Positions 49,528-57,773 of a stretch of DNA of 64,000 nucleotides are shown here, one piece after another. The DNA lies in NCBI RefSeq assembly GCF_026341775.1, contig NZ_JAPEOB010000001.1, forward strand, positions 186,001-250,000, written 5' to 3'. How positions within the stretch are numbered: the first letter of the stretch is position 1; the number at the start of each line of letters is the position of its first letter. The stretch comes from Streptomyces sp. NBC_00654 (GTDB lineage Bacteria; Actinomycetota; Actinomycetes; Streptomycetales; Streptomycetaceae). Position numbers and translations under genes: made by a program. Under the pieces are notes generated by a model, which was not told the DNA's origin, made no database searches, and saw nothing but the letters and a program-made list of their open reading frames with translations.

Positions 49528-50391
49528 ATGGCAGAAGGCAGCGGGGCCCCATTGCCGGACGACGGGACCGGCGCTCCGGCAGGGGGCGCGGACGCGGGCA
49601 ACCCGGGGAGTACGACGGGCGCGGGGAGCGCAGGGGGGCCGGCGGGCACGGGGAGCGCGGGAGGCGCAGGTGGCTCCGGGCATTCAGGGAGCGCGGGCGC
49701 CGGCGCTCCTGAGCCGGGCGGGGACACCGGAGGTGCGGGCGGGGCCGGCGACGGTGCGGCCGTCGGCCGTGCGGGGGCCTGGATACGGCGCCACGGTCCC
49801 TCGACGCTCGTCGGGTCGGTTCTGGTCGCCGTCGTGGGCGCGGCGGCGACGGTGGGCCTGACCGCGCTGCTCGGGGACGGCAGCGGCGGTGGGGACGCGG
49901 GCGGTGCGCCGGGTGCGCCCACGACGTCGGTGCAGGCCACGGCGGCGGCCGACCCCAAGTCCCCGCCCAGTTGTTCGGGCGAGGGGTGTACGGGGCTCGA
50001 CCCCAAGACCACCGGATGCGGTGACAGCGGGAAGACGGTGGCGTCCCAGTTCGCGGGCACCATGCAACTGGAGATCCGCTACAGCCAGGGCTGCCGGACG
50101 GTGTGGGGAAAGCTGACCGGGGCGGAGGTCGGCGACACCGTCGAGATCCAGACATCGCCCACGCGCCGCCAGACCGCCAAGGTGCGGACCGGCCACACCC
50201 AGTACACGCTGATGCTTGCCGCTCCGAAGGAGTTCACCGCGCAGGCGACCGCTGTCGCGGTCAACGGGACTGTCGTACGGGAGGTCCCGAAGGGGTACAT
50301 CCTGAGGGCCGGGGCCGACAGCACGGATCTGCCCGCCGAGGAAGCGGCGAAGGACACGGAGGCCGGGGCGGGGACGGGCCGGGCTTCCTGA
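49528..50391 (+). CDS. DUF2690-type single-pass membrane protein
   Basis: 287 residues. The first 85 are Gly/Ala/Ser-rich and disordered. One membrane helix (TLVGSVLVAVVGAAATVGLTALLG) near 90-115 leads to an extracellular domain with SCSGEGCTGLDPKTTGCGD and IRYSQGCRTVWGKLTG, the cysteine pattern of DUF2690 (the four cysteines probably form two disulfides). In many Streptomyces proteins this domain is fused behind a cytoplasmic helix-turn-helix; that part is missing here. The ATG at 49528 follows GGTGAGAA, a modest ribosome site. Function is unknown. Confidence 0.8.
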   Translation: MAEGSGAPLPDDGTGAPAGGADAGNPGSTTGAGSAGGPAGTGSAGGAGGSGHSGSAGAGAPEPGGDTGGAGGAGDGAAVGRAGAWIRRHGPSTLVGSVLVAVVGAAATVGLTALLGDGSGGGDAGGAPGAPTTSVQATAAADPKSPPSCSGEGCTGLDPKTTGCGDSGKTVASQFAGTMQLEIRYSQGCRTVWGKLTGAEVGDTVEIQTSPTRRQTAKVRTGHTQYTLMLAAPKEFTAQATAVAVNGTVVREVPKGYILRAGADSTDLPAEEAAKDTEAGAGTGRAS

Positions 50392-50392
50392 C

Positions 50393-50438
50393 CCGGTGCC
50401 CCTGCCACCGCCTCCGGGGGCGGGGGCAGGGGCACCGG
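50393..50438. terminator. bidirectional terminator between convergent genes
   Basis: A perfect 14-base stem (CCGGTGCCCCTGCC and complement) with an 18-base loop that can pair further. It lies between the DUF2690 and DUF5324 genes. Confidence 0.8.
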
Positions 50439-50453
50439 AAGGCGGGGGCCGGT

Positions 50454-51173
50454 TCAGTGCCGGTCGTCGAGGCCGTTGTTCTCCCCGTCGCCCGACTCGG
50501 CGTCGGCCTGCTTGGCCTGGACCTCCGGGTCGAGCACCGTACGGCCGCTGCCGTCGACCGAGGTCAGCGGGGCGCGCTCGTCGGGCACCTCGGTGGGAGC
50601 GGGGGGCTCGACCAGCCAGTCCGGGTTGGCCTGCTTGTCCCACCACCGCCAGGCGGCGTACGCGCCGCCCGCCACGACGCCGAGCACGGCGAGGCCCTTG
50701 GCCAGCCGGCCGGCCCTGGCCCGCCGCTCGTGCTTCCTGACCAGCTTCTGGATCTCCTTCGCCGTGACCTGTCCGCGCAGGGCGGCCAGTGCCGCCGCGC
50801 TGCGGGCGGTGGCCTCCTCGGCCATGGGCTGGGCCACGGCCACCACGTGCTCCACGCGGGGCACGGTGTAGTCGGCGGCGCTCCGGGCGGCCCGCCGGGT
50901 CCGGAGCGCGGCGCGGTGCGCGGCCTTGTCGACCTTGGGCGGCACATGGGTCAGGGCCTGCTCGATGTGCGGTGCGAGATGGGACGCGTACTGGGCACGG
51001 GCCTGGTGGGCCGCCTTCGTCACCTTGGGCGCGAGCCGTGCGCGCGCCTCGATGGCATAGTGCGCGGCCTGTTCCCTGGCCGTGTCGGCATAAGGCGCCA
51101 CCACTTCCGCGGCGTGCTGCGCGCTGTCCTTCGCCGAGTAGGTTGCGGCGCGCACGCGGTCAATGCGGGTCAC
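50454..51173 (-). CDS. DUF5324-like membrane protein
   Basis: 239 residues. A long charged, helical N-terminal part (MTRIDRVRAATYSAKDSAQHAAEVVAPYADTAREQAAHYAIEARARLAPKVTKAAHQ..., shown in part) with many Ala, His and Arg residues suggests an amphipathic or coiled-coil structure. A single membrane helix near 165-185 (LAKGLAVLGVVAGGAYAAWRWW) and an acidic tail follow. The GTG at 51173 has GGAGGAGG upstream; the 126-codon in-frame extension is rejected. It is divergent from the cyclophilin gene over a 406-base gap that holds no visible gene. Function is unknown. Confidence 0.82.
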   Translation of the reverse strand: MTRIDRVRAATYSAKDSAQHAAEVVAPYADTAREQAAHYAIEARARLAPKVTKAAHQARAQYASHLAPHIEQALTHVPPKVDKAAHRAALRTRRAARSAADYTVPRVEHVVAVAQPMAEEATARSAAALAALRGQVTAKEIQKLVRKHERRARAGRLAKGLAVLGVVAGGAYAAWRWWDKQANPDWLVEPPAPTEVPDERAPLTSVDGSGRTVLDPEVQAKQADAESGDGENNGLDDRH

Positions 51174-51579
51174 GGGATCCTCCTCCTTGGTGGCGGGTAG
51201 GTACTCCGCCTTTCCACCCAATTCGAAATCATGCCTGTCAGGGTCCTGAGCGGCATGCGGGGCAGGCATCCGGGTCATGAACGCTTTCTTCGGGGCAATG
51301 CGGTGCAAGCGGAGCGTGTCGACGACAATGCCACGGATCGGCGGCGGGCGCGTGGCTTCGTCGGGCACTCGGCCGCAGTTGTCCCGGCAGGGATCGCCGG
51401 ACCCGGCGCGGACCCGGAGCGGGACGGCGCGGGACGGCGCGGGCCCGTACCCCGGCGGACCCGGAGCGGGGGGCGGCCGGACTCGCGCGGGCGCCGCTCC
51501 CGGGCGCTGACGGCACGCCGCCGGGGGTGGTCCGTGCGAGGATCGGTGCACGCCAGTGAAGACTTACGGAAGGCAGATC

Positions 51580-52107
51580 GTGGCCGAGCAGCTTTACGCC
51601 ACCTTGAAGACCAGCCAGGGCGACATCGAAATCCGGCTTCTGCCGAACCATGCGCCCAAGACGGTCAGGAACTTCGTCGAGCTCGCCAAGGGTGAGCGCG
51701 AGTGGACCCACCCCGCGACCGGGAAGAAGTCCACGGACAAGCTGTACGACGGCACCGTCTTCCACCGGGTGATCAGCGGCTTCATGATTCAGGGCGGCGA
51801 CCCGCTGGGGAACGGCACCGGCGGTCCGGGCTACGAGTTCGCCGACGAGTTCCACCCGGAGCTGGCCTTCACCAAGCCGTACCTGCTGGCGATGGCCAAC
51901 GCGGGCCCGGGGACGAACGGCTCGCAGTTCTTCCTCACCGTGTCGCCCACCGCGTGGCTGACCGGCAAGCACACCATCTTCGGTGAGGTCTCCAACGAGG
52001 CGGGCAAGAAGGTCGTGGACGCCATCGCGGGCACCCGGACCAACCCGCGCACCGACCGCCCGGTGGAGGACGTCGTGATCGAGTCGGTCGTCGTCGAGAG
52101 CCGCTGA
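51580..52107 (+). CDS. cyclophilin-type peptidyl-prolyl cis-trans isomerase
   Basis: 175 residues. A cytoplasmic cyclophilin that speeds proline isomerisation during folding. The core is typical: LKTSQGDIEIRLLPNHAPKTVRNFVELA, the active-site FHRVISGFMIQGGDP with its catalytic Arg, and MANAGPGTNGSQFFLTVSPTAWLTGKHTIFGEV. An insert around EWTHPATGKKSTDKLYDG is seen in actinobacterial members. There is no signal peptide. The GTG at 51580 has GGAAGG upstream; a 51556 start is less likely. Confidence 0.94.
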   Translation: MAEQLYATLKTSQGDIEIRLLPNHAPKTVRNFVELAKGEREWTHPATGKKSTDKLYDGTVFHRVISGFMIQGGDPLGNGTGGPGYEFADEFHPELAFTKPYLLAMANAGPGTNGSQFFLTVSPTAWLTGKHTIFGEVSNEAGKKVVDAIAGTRTNPRTDRPVEDVVIESVVVESR

Positions 52108-52190
52108 CGGTCCGCGCGGGCCGCTGAGACCGTACGCCGGAGTCGGCCGGCGGTCCACGAGGGCCGCTGACGGTCCACGACGGCCGCTGC
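52108..52190. repeat. three imperfect copies of a 20-bp repeat after the cyclophilin gene
   Basis: CGGTCCACGAGGGCCGCTGA at 52151-52170 is followed directly by a copy with two changes (52171-52190). An earlier copy (52108-52127) begins right after the cyclophilin stop codon. No function is evident. Confidence 0.7.
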
Positions 52191-52307
52191 TGGTCCGCCC
52201 GGAGGGAACCAACCGCCCTGCTCGTCCGTACTGTTACATAGCGGACGTGCAGGGCGGCGGCGTGTGCGCCACCGCCACGACGAGGACCGAGAGGCAGGCC
52301 AGGACCG

Positions 52308-53204
52308 ATGGACCAGCAGCCGCCGGCAGACCAGGTGCCGTCCGGGGACGGCGGCGGTACGCCGACCTGCTACCGCCACCCGGACCGGGAGACCGGTATC
52401 CGCTGCTCGCGCTGCGAGCGCCCGATCTGCCCCGAGTGCATGATCAGTGCTTCCGTCGGCTTCCAGTGCCCGGACTGCGTACGGCAGGGCTCCGGCACCG
52501 GACACCACCCCGCCGCCAGTAGGCCGCGCACGCTCGCGGGCGGCAGGGTCGCGGCCGACCCGCGGCTGATCACCAAGATCCTGCTCGGCATCAACCTCGC
52601 GGTGTTCCTCGCGGTCTGGGTCACCGGCCGTGACCAGTCCTGGCTGTCCGACGATCTGATGCTGCTGGGCCGGGCCTGGGACCCCACCGAAGGTGTCGCC
52701 GAGGGCCAGTGGTACCGGCTGGTGACGTCGATGTTCCTGCATCAGGAAGTGATGCACATCGCGTTCAACATGCTGGGGCTGTGGTGGCTCGGCGGTCCGT
52801 TGGAGGCCGCGCTCGGCCGCGCCCGCTACCTCTCCCTCTATCTGCTGTCCGGGCTCGCCGGAAGCGCCCTGACGTACTGGATCGCCGCGCCGAACCAGGG
52901 CTCGCTCGGAGCTTCCGGTGCGGTCTTCGGGCTGCTCGGTGCCACCGCCGTCATGATGCGCCGGATGAACTACGACATGCGGCCGGTCCTCGTGCTGCTC
53001 GCGCTGAACCTGCTCTTCACCTTCACCTGGGGCGGTATCGCCTGGGAGGCGCATGTCGGCGGTCTGATCGCGGGCACGGTGATCGCGATCGGCATGGTGC
53101 ACGCCCCGCGCGAGCGCCGTACAGCCGTGCAGTACGGGACCTGTGCGCTGGTGCTGGTGGCGGTCCTCGGGATCGTCCTCGCCAGGACCGCCTCGCTCAC
53201 CTGA
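52308..53204 (+). CDS. rhomboid family intramembrane serine protease with N-terminal zinc-binding head
   Basis: 298 residues. The cytoplasmic head has CYRHPDRETGIRCSRCERPICPECM and CPDCVRQG, a B-box-like zinc-binding pattern. The rhomboid domain follows with about six membrane segments: LFLHQEVMHIAFNMLGLWWLGGPLE-like sequence (HxxxN region), the catalytic Ser in GASGAVFGLLG, and the catalytic His in EAHVGGLIAG. Rhomboids cut membrane proteins within the bilayer; the substrate here is unknown. The ATG at 52308 follows AGGACCG, a weak ribosome site. A DnaA-box cluster lies directly downstream. Confidence 0.93.
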   Translation: MDQQPPADQVPSGDGGGTPTCYRHPDRETGIRCSRCERPICPECMISASVGFQCPDCVRQGSGTGHHPAASRPRTLAGGRVAADPRLITKILLGINLAVFLAVWVTGRDQSWLSDDLMLLGRAWDPTEGVAEGQWYRLVTSMFLHQEVMHIAFNMLGLWWLGGPLEAALGRARYLSLYLLSGLAGSALTYWIAAPNQGSLGASGAVFGLLGATAVMMRRMNYDMRPVLVLLALNLLFTFTWGGIAWEAHVGGLIAGTVIAIGMVHAPRERRTAVQYGTCALVLVAVLGIVLARTASLT

Positions 53205-53231
53205 CCGGTTTTCCGGCCCCCGTCCGCAAAG

Positions 53232-53434
53232 TTGTCCACAGTGTGCACGGGATCTTGTGCACGGCAAGAGGAACATGTGTTCCCGTTGTCGCTGTGCAGG
53301 GTCTTTCCTGCAGAAACAAGGGGTGCAGCCTCCCTCGAAGAGGGAGGCTGCAGTCACATCGGCGTCAACTTCGGTGGAAGTTATCCACAGATCGTCTGAC
53401 CTTTTCCCCCACCTGTGGATAACTCTGTGGGTAA
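53232..53434. promoter_or_regulatory. DnaA-box cluster outside oriC
   Basis: Four strong boxes in 203 bases: TTGTCCACA at 53232-53240 (perfect Streptomyces box), TTATCCACA at 53381-53389 and its inverse TGTGGATAA at 53414-53422 (perfect E. coli-type boxes), and TGTGGGTAA at 53426-53434. They flank a terminator in the gap between the rhomboid gene and crgA, about 20 kb from oriC. Similar clusters near oriC in S. coelicolor have been reported to titrate DnaA. Confidence 0.85.
53324..53352 (+). terminator. terminator after the rhomboid gene
   Basis: A perfect 13-base stem (TGCAGCCTCCCTC and complement) with loop GAA, 119 bases after the rhomboid stop, within the DnaA-box cluster. Confidence 0.75.
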
Positions 53435-53453
53435 CTTCAGGGCAGGGCTTGCG

Positions 53454-53708
53454 CTACTTCCACTGAGTGGATACGCCGAAGCCGCCGGCGATGAAGCCGA
53501 AGCCCACGACGATGTTCCAGTTGCCCAGGGCGTCGATCGGGAGCTCCCCGTCGGTCACGTAGAAGATCACGATCCAGACCAGCCCGATCAGGAAGAGGGC
53601 CAGCATCACCGGCGCCACCCAACTGCGGTTGGTCAGCTTTATGTTGGTTGCCTGCTTCGCCGACGGCGGCGTGAAGTCGGCCTTCTTGCGGATACGTGAC
53701 TTCGGCAC
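53454..53708 (-). CDS. crgA: cell division protein CrgA
   Basis: 84 residues. A small two-helix membrane protein that coordinates septation with aerial growth in Streptomyces and interacts with divisome proteins in mycobacteria. A basic N-terminus ([15 protein letters not shown]), two membrane helices ([23 protein letters not shown] and [15 protein letters not shown]) and a C-terminal TQWK match the family exactly. The GTG at 53708 follows GGAGAG. The upstream gap is shared with the divergent DUF881 gene. Confidence 0.96.
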   Translation of the reverse strand: MPKSRIRKKADFTPPSAKQATNIKLTNRSWVAPVMLALFLIGLVWIVIFYVTDGELPIDALGNWNIVVGFGFIAGGFGVSTQWK

Positions 53709-53849
53709 GAGGAACTCTCCTGTCGATGCGCTGCGTGACCGCGCAGGGATCTGTGGCTGGCGCCGGGGCGAGGCGCGAGGGGGAATGCTGCCTCCCCCGG
53801 GCGTCCGTTAGCGTAGTGCTTCCATGGCGCCTGAGGAGATAAGGGTACG

Positions 53850-54617
53850 TTGAGCAATTCTGCCGACTCTCCCGACGGCCCGGTCGGGCGCACCTCCAAG
53901 TGGCCCGTCCGGGGGCTCACCGCTGCCGTCTTCGCCCTGGCCGGACTGATCTTCGTCACCAGTGCCAACACGGCCAAGGGCACCAACATCCGCAGCGACT
54001 CCTCCCTGCTCAAGCTCTCCGACCTGATCAAGGAGCGCAGCGAGAACAACGCCGGGCTCAACGAGTCGACGGCGGCGCTGCGCGCGGACATCGACGCTCT
54101 CGCCCAGCGCGACGACGGCAGCACCAGGGCCGAGGACGCCAGGCTCAAGGCCCTGGAGAAGGCGGCCGGCACCACGAAGATCACCGGCGGAGCCGTCAGC
54201 GTGACGCTGAACGACGCGCCGCCCGATGCCACCGCCAACCCCGGCTACCCCGATCCCCAGCCCAATGACCTGGTCATCCACCAGCAGGACCTCCAGGCCG
54301 TCGTCAACGCGCTGTGGCAGGGCGGGGCCCGCGGCATCCAGGTCATGGACCAGCGGCTGATCTCCACCAGCGCCGTCCGCTGCGTGGGCAACACCCTGAT
54401 CCTCCAGGGCCGCGTCTACTCCCCGCCGTACAAGGTCACCGCCGTCGGCGACCCGGACAGGCTCCGGCAGGCGCTCGACGACTCCACGGCGATCCAGAAC
54501 TACCAGCTGTATGTGAAGGCGTACGGACTCGGCTGGAAAGTCGAGGAGAACGGGGCGGTGACTCTTCCCGGTTACTCGGGCACAGTGGATCTCCACTACG
54601 CGCAGCCTGTGGAGTAA
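53850..54617 (+). CDS. DUF881 family membrane protein
   Basis: 255 residues. One N-terminal membrane helix (GLTAAVFALAGLIFVTSANTA) is followed by a coiled-coil-like stretch (LSDLIKERSENNAGLNESTAALRADIDALAQRDDG) and the DUF881 domain (VSVTLNDAPPDAT, DLVIHQQDLQAVVNALWQGGARGIQVMDQRLISTSAVRCVGNTLILQGRVYSPPYKVTAVGD, in parts). Family members occur next to cell division and sortase genes in actinobacteria, but their role is unsettled. The start is a TTG at 53850 with a GAGGAGATAAGGG upstream. Confidence 0.9.
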   Translation: MSNSADSPDGPVGRTSKWPVRGLTAAVFALAGLIFVTSANTAKGTNIRSDSSLLKLSDLIKERSENNAGLNESTAALRADIDALAQRDDGSTRAEDARLKALEKAAGTTKITGGAVSVTLNDAPPDATANPGYPDPQPNDLVIHQQDLQAVVNALWQGGARGIQVMDQRLISTSAVRCVGNTLILQGRVYSPPYKVTAVGDPDRLRQALDDSTAIQNYQLYVKAYGLGWKVEENGAVTLPGYSGTVDLHYAQPVE

Positions 54618-54636
54618 GCCCCGGGGAGGCCGGCCG

Positions 54637-55362
54637 GTGACGGTACGAGTGATCGTCAGGACCTTCAGCGAGCTCTGTATCACCGTCGGCACCCTGATCG
54701 TCCTCTTTGTGGCCTACGTGCTGTTCTGGACCGGAGTGAAAGCCGCCGACGCGGCCGAGGGCCAGATCGACACCCTCCAGAGCCGCTGGGCTCAGGGGCC
54801 CGTGACCGGCCCCGCACCCGTGCCCGGCCCCGACGCTTCGGCCGGCCCCGACGCCTCGGCCGCTCCCGCCGCGCCCGCCCCGGAGACGTACCGCGGCGGG
54901 AAGCCCTTCGCGATGATGTACATCCCCCGCTTCGGCTCGGCCTGGGAGTGGCCCGTCCTGGAGAACACGGAGGTCAGGACGTTGCAGAAGGGGCTCGGGC
55001 ACTACAGCGGGACCGCCCGCCTGGGCGCCACCGGCAATTTCGCGGTGGCCGGGCACCGCCGGACGTACGGGGACCCGTTCAAGGACTTCCCGGAACTGCG
55101 CACCGGTGACGCCGTGCTGCTGACGGACGGGACGACCTGGTTCACGTACCGCATCGCTTCCCGGCCCTACCGGACCGTGCCCGGCGACACCGCCGTCATC
55201 GACCCCGTCCCGCGGAAATCGGGTTTCGACGGGCCGGGGCGCTATCTGACGCTGACCACCTGCGAGCCCGAGTGGGGCAGCAGCCACCGGCTGATCGCCT
55301 GGGCGCATCTGGACGCCACCCAGCCGGTGACGGACGGCAGACCACCGGCTTTCCACAGCTGA
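54637..55362 (+). CDS. class E sortase
   Basis: 241 residues. A cysteine transpeptidase with an N-terminal membrane helix (SELCITVGTLIVLFVAYVLFWTGV) and a Pro/Ala linker. The catalytic motifs are the His in VAGHRRTYGDPF, the Cys in YLTLTTCEPEWG and the Arg in SSHRLIAW. This is the first of three class E sortases in 4 kb. It lacks the long cytoplasmic leader seen in the second. The GTG at 54637 is used, 19 bases after the DUF881 gene, so the two are probably co-transcribed. Substrates for this paralogue are unknown; related SrtE proteins recognise LAXTG-type signals. Confidence 0.9.
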   Translation: MTVRVIVRTFSELCITVGTLIVLFVAYVLFWTGVKAADAAEGQIDTLQSRWAQGPVTGPAPVPGPDASAGPDASAAPAAPAPETYRGGKPFAMMYIPRFGSAWEWPVLENTEVRTLQKGLGHYSGTARLGATGNFAVAGHRRTYGDPFKDFPELRTGDAVLLTDGTTWFTYRIASRPYRTVPGDTAVIDPVPRKSGFDGPGRYLTLTTCEPEWGSSHRLIAWAHLDATQPVTDGRPPAFHS

Positions 55363-55418
55363 CCCACGCTCCGGCCCCGGCCCTTTAGTCTGGTGGCGTA
55401 ACGAACGGAGGGGTCAGC

Positions 55419-55607
55419 ATGTACGGATGGATCTGGCGGCATCTGCCGGGCAACGCGTGGGTGCGGGGTGTCATCTCGCTCGTGCTGGTCCTCGCGGTCG
55501 TCTACGCGCTTTTCCAGTACGTCTTCCCGTGGGCGGAGCCACTGCTTCCGTTCGGTGACGTGACGGTCGACGGCGAAGGCACCAGTGGAGCGGGGACCGG
55601 TCGGTGA
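55419..55607 (+). CDS. small membrane protein between sortase and pabA genes
   Basis: 62 residues. MYGWIWRHLPGNAWVRG is followed by one membrane helix (VISLVLVLAVVYALFQYVFPW) and a short tail. The ATG at 55419 follows ACGGAGGGG. Its stop overlaps the pabA start (GTGA), a sign of coupled translation. Function is unknown; the gene seems conserved at this place in Streptomyces. Confidence 0.82.
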   Translation: MYGWIWRHLPGNAWVRGVISLVLVLAVVYALFQYVFPWAEPLLPFGDVTVDGEGTSGAGTGR

Positions 55608-56242
55608 GCGCACGCATCCTTGTCGTGGACAACTACGACAGCTTTGTCTTCAACCTCGTCCAGTACCTCTACCAGCTCGGTGCGGAGTGCGAGGTGCTGC
55701 GCAACGACGAGGTGACGACGGCACACGCCCAGGACGGCTTCGACGGCGTCCTGCTCTCGCCGGGCCCCGGCACCCCCGAGCACGCGGGTGTGTGTGTCGA
55801 GATGGTGCGGCACTGCGCGGACACCGGGGTTCCGGTCTTCGGCGTCTGCCTCGGGATGCAGTCGATGGCGGTCGCGTACGGCGGTGTCGTGGACCGCGCT
55901 CCGGAGCTGCTGCACGGCAAGACCTCCCCCGTGACCCACGAGGGCAAGGGAGTGTTCGCGGGGCTGCCGTCGCCGTTCACCGCGACGCGCTACCACTCGC
56001 TCGCCGCCGAACCGGGCACGCTGCCACCCGAGCTGGAGGTCACCGCCCGCACGGCGGACGGCATCATCATGGGGCTGCGTCATCGAGAACTGGCGGTGGA
56101 GGGCGTGCAGTTCCACCCCGAGTCGGTGCTCACCGAGCACGGTCACCTGATGCTCGCCAACTGGCTGGAGCAGTGCGGTGACGCGGGAGCCGTCGCGAGG
56201 TCGGAAGGGCTCGCGCCGGTGGTGGGCAAGGCCGCCGCGTGA
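55604..56242 (+). CDS. pabA: aminodeoxychorismate/anthranilate synthase component II (glutamine amidotransferase)
   Basis: 212 residues. A class I glutamine amidotransferase that supplies ammonia for p-aminobenzoate (folate) or anthranilate (tryptophan) synthesis. ILVVDNYDSFVFNLVQYL, LSPGPGTPEHAG, the nucleophile elbow FGVCLGMQSMA with its Cys, and the His/Glu pair in VEGVQFHPESVLTEHGH are all intact. The pabA-versus-trpG choice cannot be made from sequence alone; no component I gene lies nearby. It is coupled at both ends to membrane-protein genes, an unexpected setting for a folate enzyme. Confidence 0.92.
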   Translation: MSARILVVDNYDSFVFNLVQYLYQLGAECEVLRNDEVTTAHAQDGFDGVLLSPGPGTPEHAGVCVEMVRHCADTGVPVFGVCLGMQSMAVAYGGVVDRAPELLHGKTSPVTHEGKGVFAGLPSPFTATRYHSLAAEPGTLPPELEVTARTADGIIMGLRHRELAVEGVQFHPESVLTEHGHLMLANWLEQCGDAGAVARSEGLAPVVGKAAA

Positions 56243-57747
56243 CTCCCCTCCGCCCCGAACCCGATGCCGGGCGGGAGGACCCGTACGCGCAGGGAGCGCA
56301 CGGGACCGACGGCGCGTTCGAGGCGGCGGTGGAACAGCTCGCGGACCCGCTGAACGACCCGCTGCCGGGTCAGCACGCCTCGCCGTGGTTCCGGGCGGAC
56401 AACATCCCGGCGGAGCAGTCCCGGCAGGAACAGCCGGCCCCGCGGGAACAACTGGACCCGCAGGAACAACTGGACCAGCGGGAACAACTGGACCAGCGGG
56501 AACAACTGGACCCGCAGGTGCGGCAGGGGCCCGCGCCACAGCGGACGTCCCAGGGGCAGCAAGGGCCTCAGAGGCCTCAGGACACCCCGGCCGAGTGGTA
56601 CGACCCAGAGGGCTACCAACGGGACTGGTACGGGCAGCAGGAGCCGCCCTCCCCTGTGCCTGCCGCCACGCCCGCTCCCGCCCCCGGGCCCGTTCACTCC
56701 CGCGCAGCCGCCCCCGGGCCCGTTCCCGCCCCCGCTCCCGGCCCTGTGGCCGCGCCCGCGCCGCGTCTTCCCCCGGCGGACGACGAGACCGTCGGGCTGC
56801 GGACCGCCGACACCCGTCGCCCGCGCGAAGCCGGCGGGGACGGGGACGGGCGGGAGACGGTGCCGGATCCGGACGCCGGGCCGGCCCCCGGATCCACGCC
56901 CCTGCCGTCCGAACCCCGGACCGGAGGACGTGCCGAGCGCCGCAAGGCCGCGAAGGGCCGTGGCAGGCGCCGCCCGGTACCGCGGCCCGGACCGGAGGCG
57001 GAGCCGGGCGGCGCGGCCGTACCGGCGGTTCCCCTGACGCGGCTGGAGGCGCGGCGCGCGGCGCGTGCGGCCAAGGACAGCCCCGCGGTCGTCGCCAGCC
57101 GGGTCGTGGGCGAGATGTTCATCTCGCTGGGTGTGCTGATGCTGCTGTTCGTCACGTATCAGCTGTGGTGGACCAACATCCGTGCCGACCAGATAGCCGG
57201 CAAGGAGACGCACAAGATCCAGGACGACTGGGCGAACGGGGCACGCAAGCCCGGGGTGTTCGAACCGGGCCAGGGCTTCGCGATCATGCACATCCCGAAG
57301 CTCGACGTGGTCGCGCCGATCGCCGAGGGCATCAACAAGGAGAAGGTCCTCGACCGCGGCATGATCGGCCACTACGGCGAGGGCAAGCTGAAGACCGCGA
57401 TGCCTTCCGACAAGCAGGGAAATTTCTCGGTGGCGGGCCACCGCAACACACACGGGGAACCTTTCCGGTACATCAACAAGCTGCAGCCCGGTGACCCGAT
57501 CGTGGTCGAGACGCAGGAGGCGTACTACACGTACGAGATGGCCAGCGTCCTTCCCCAGACCTCGCCGTCCAATGTCTCGGTGATCGGCCCGGTGCCGCCC
57601 GGTTCGGGCTTCACGAAGCCGGGCCGGTACCTCACCCTCACCACGTGTACGCCGGAATTCACGAGTACGTACCGTTTGATCGTCTGGGGCAAGATGGTCG
57701 ACGAGCGGCCGCGCAGCAAGGGAAAGCCCGACGCTCTGGTGGGCTGA
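56239..57747 (+). CDS. srtE1: class E sortase with a long disordered N-terminus (SrtE1-like)
   Basis: 502 residues. The N-terminal 290 are disordered, rich in Pro, Gln, Ala and Arg, with four tandem (R/Q)EQLD(P/Q) hexamers at residues 69-92. A membrane helix (EMFISLGVLMLLFVTYQLWWTN) and the sortase domain follow: catalytic His in VAGHRNTHGEPF, Cys in YLTLTTCTPEFTSTYR, and the Arg in the same stretch. The GTG start overlaps the pabA stop. In S. coelicolor two SrtE sortases at this place anchor long chaplins to the wall; no chaplin gene is visible in this window. Confidence 0.88.
   Translation: MTPLRPEPDAGREDPYAQGAHGTDGAFEAAVEQLADPLNDPLPGQHASPWFRADNIPAEQSRQEQPAPREQLDPQEQLDQREQLDQREQLDPQVRQGPAPQRTSQGQQGPQRPQDTPAEWYDPEGYQRDWYGQQEPPSPVPAATPAPAPGPVHSRAAAPGPVPAPAPGPVAAPAPRLPPADDETVGLRTADTRRPREAGGDGDGRETVPDPDAGPAPGSTPLPSEPRTGGRAERRKAAKGRGRRRPVPRPGPEAEPGGAAVPAVPLTRLEARRAARAAKDSPAVVASRVVGEMFISLGVLMLLFVTYQLWWTNIRADQIAGKETHKIQDDWANGARKPGVFEPGQGFAIMHIPKLDVVAPIAEGINKEKVLDRGMIGHYGEGKLKTAMPSDKQGNFSVAGHRNTHGEPFRYINKLQPGDPIVVETQEAYYTYEMASVLPQTSPSNVSVIGPVPPGSGFTKPGRYLTLTTCTPEFTSTYRLIVWGKMVDERPRSKGKPDALVG
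56443..56514 (+). repeat. four tandem 18-bp repeats in srtE1
   Basis: The unit CGGGAACAACTGGACCAG, with small changes, occurs four times in register and encodes the REQLDP/QEQLDQ hexamers. It probably varies in copy number between strains. Confidence 0.9.
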
Positions 57748-57773
57748 TCATCATCACGACAGGGACGGGTGCG

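Noticed and set aside
52247..52522. Alternative frame at the rhomboid start
   Set aside because: Overlaps the zinc-binding head in another frame with no ribosome site.
56443..56514. Tandem repeats as a CRISPR-like array
   Set aside because: Units are contiguous, in frame and coding; there are no spacers.
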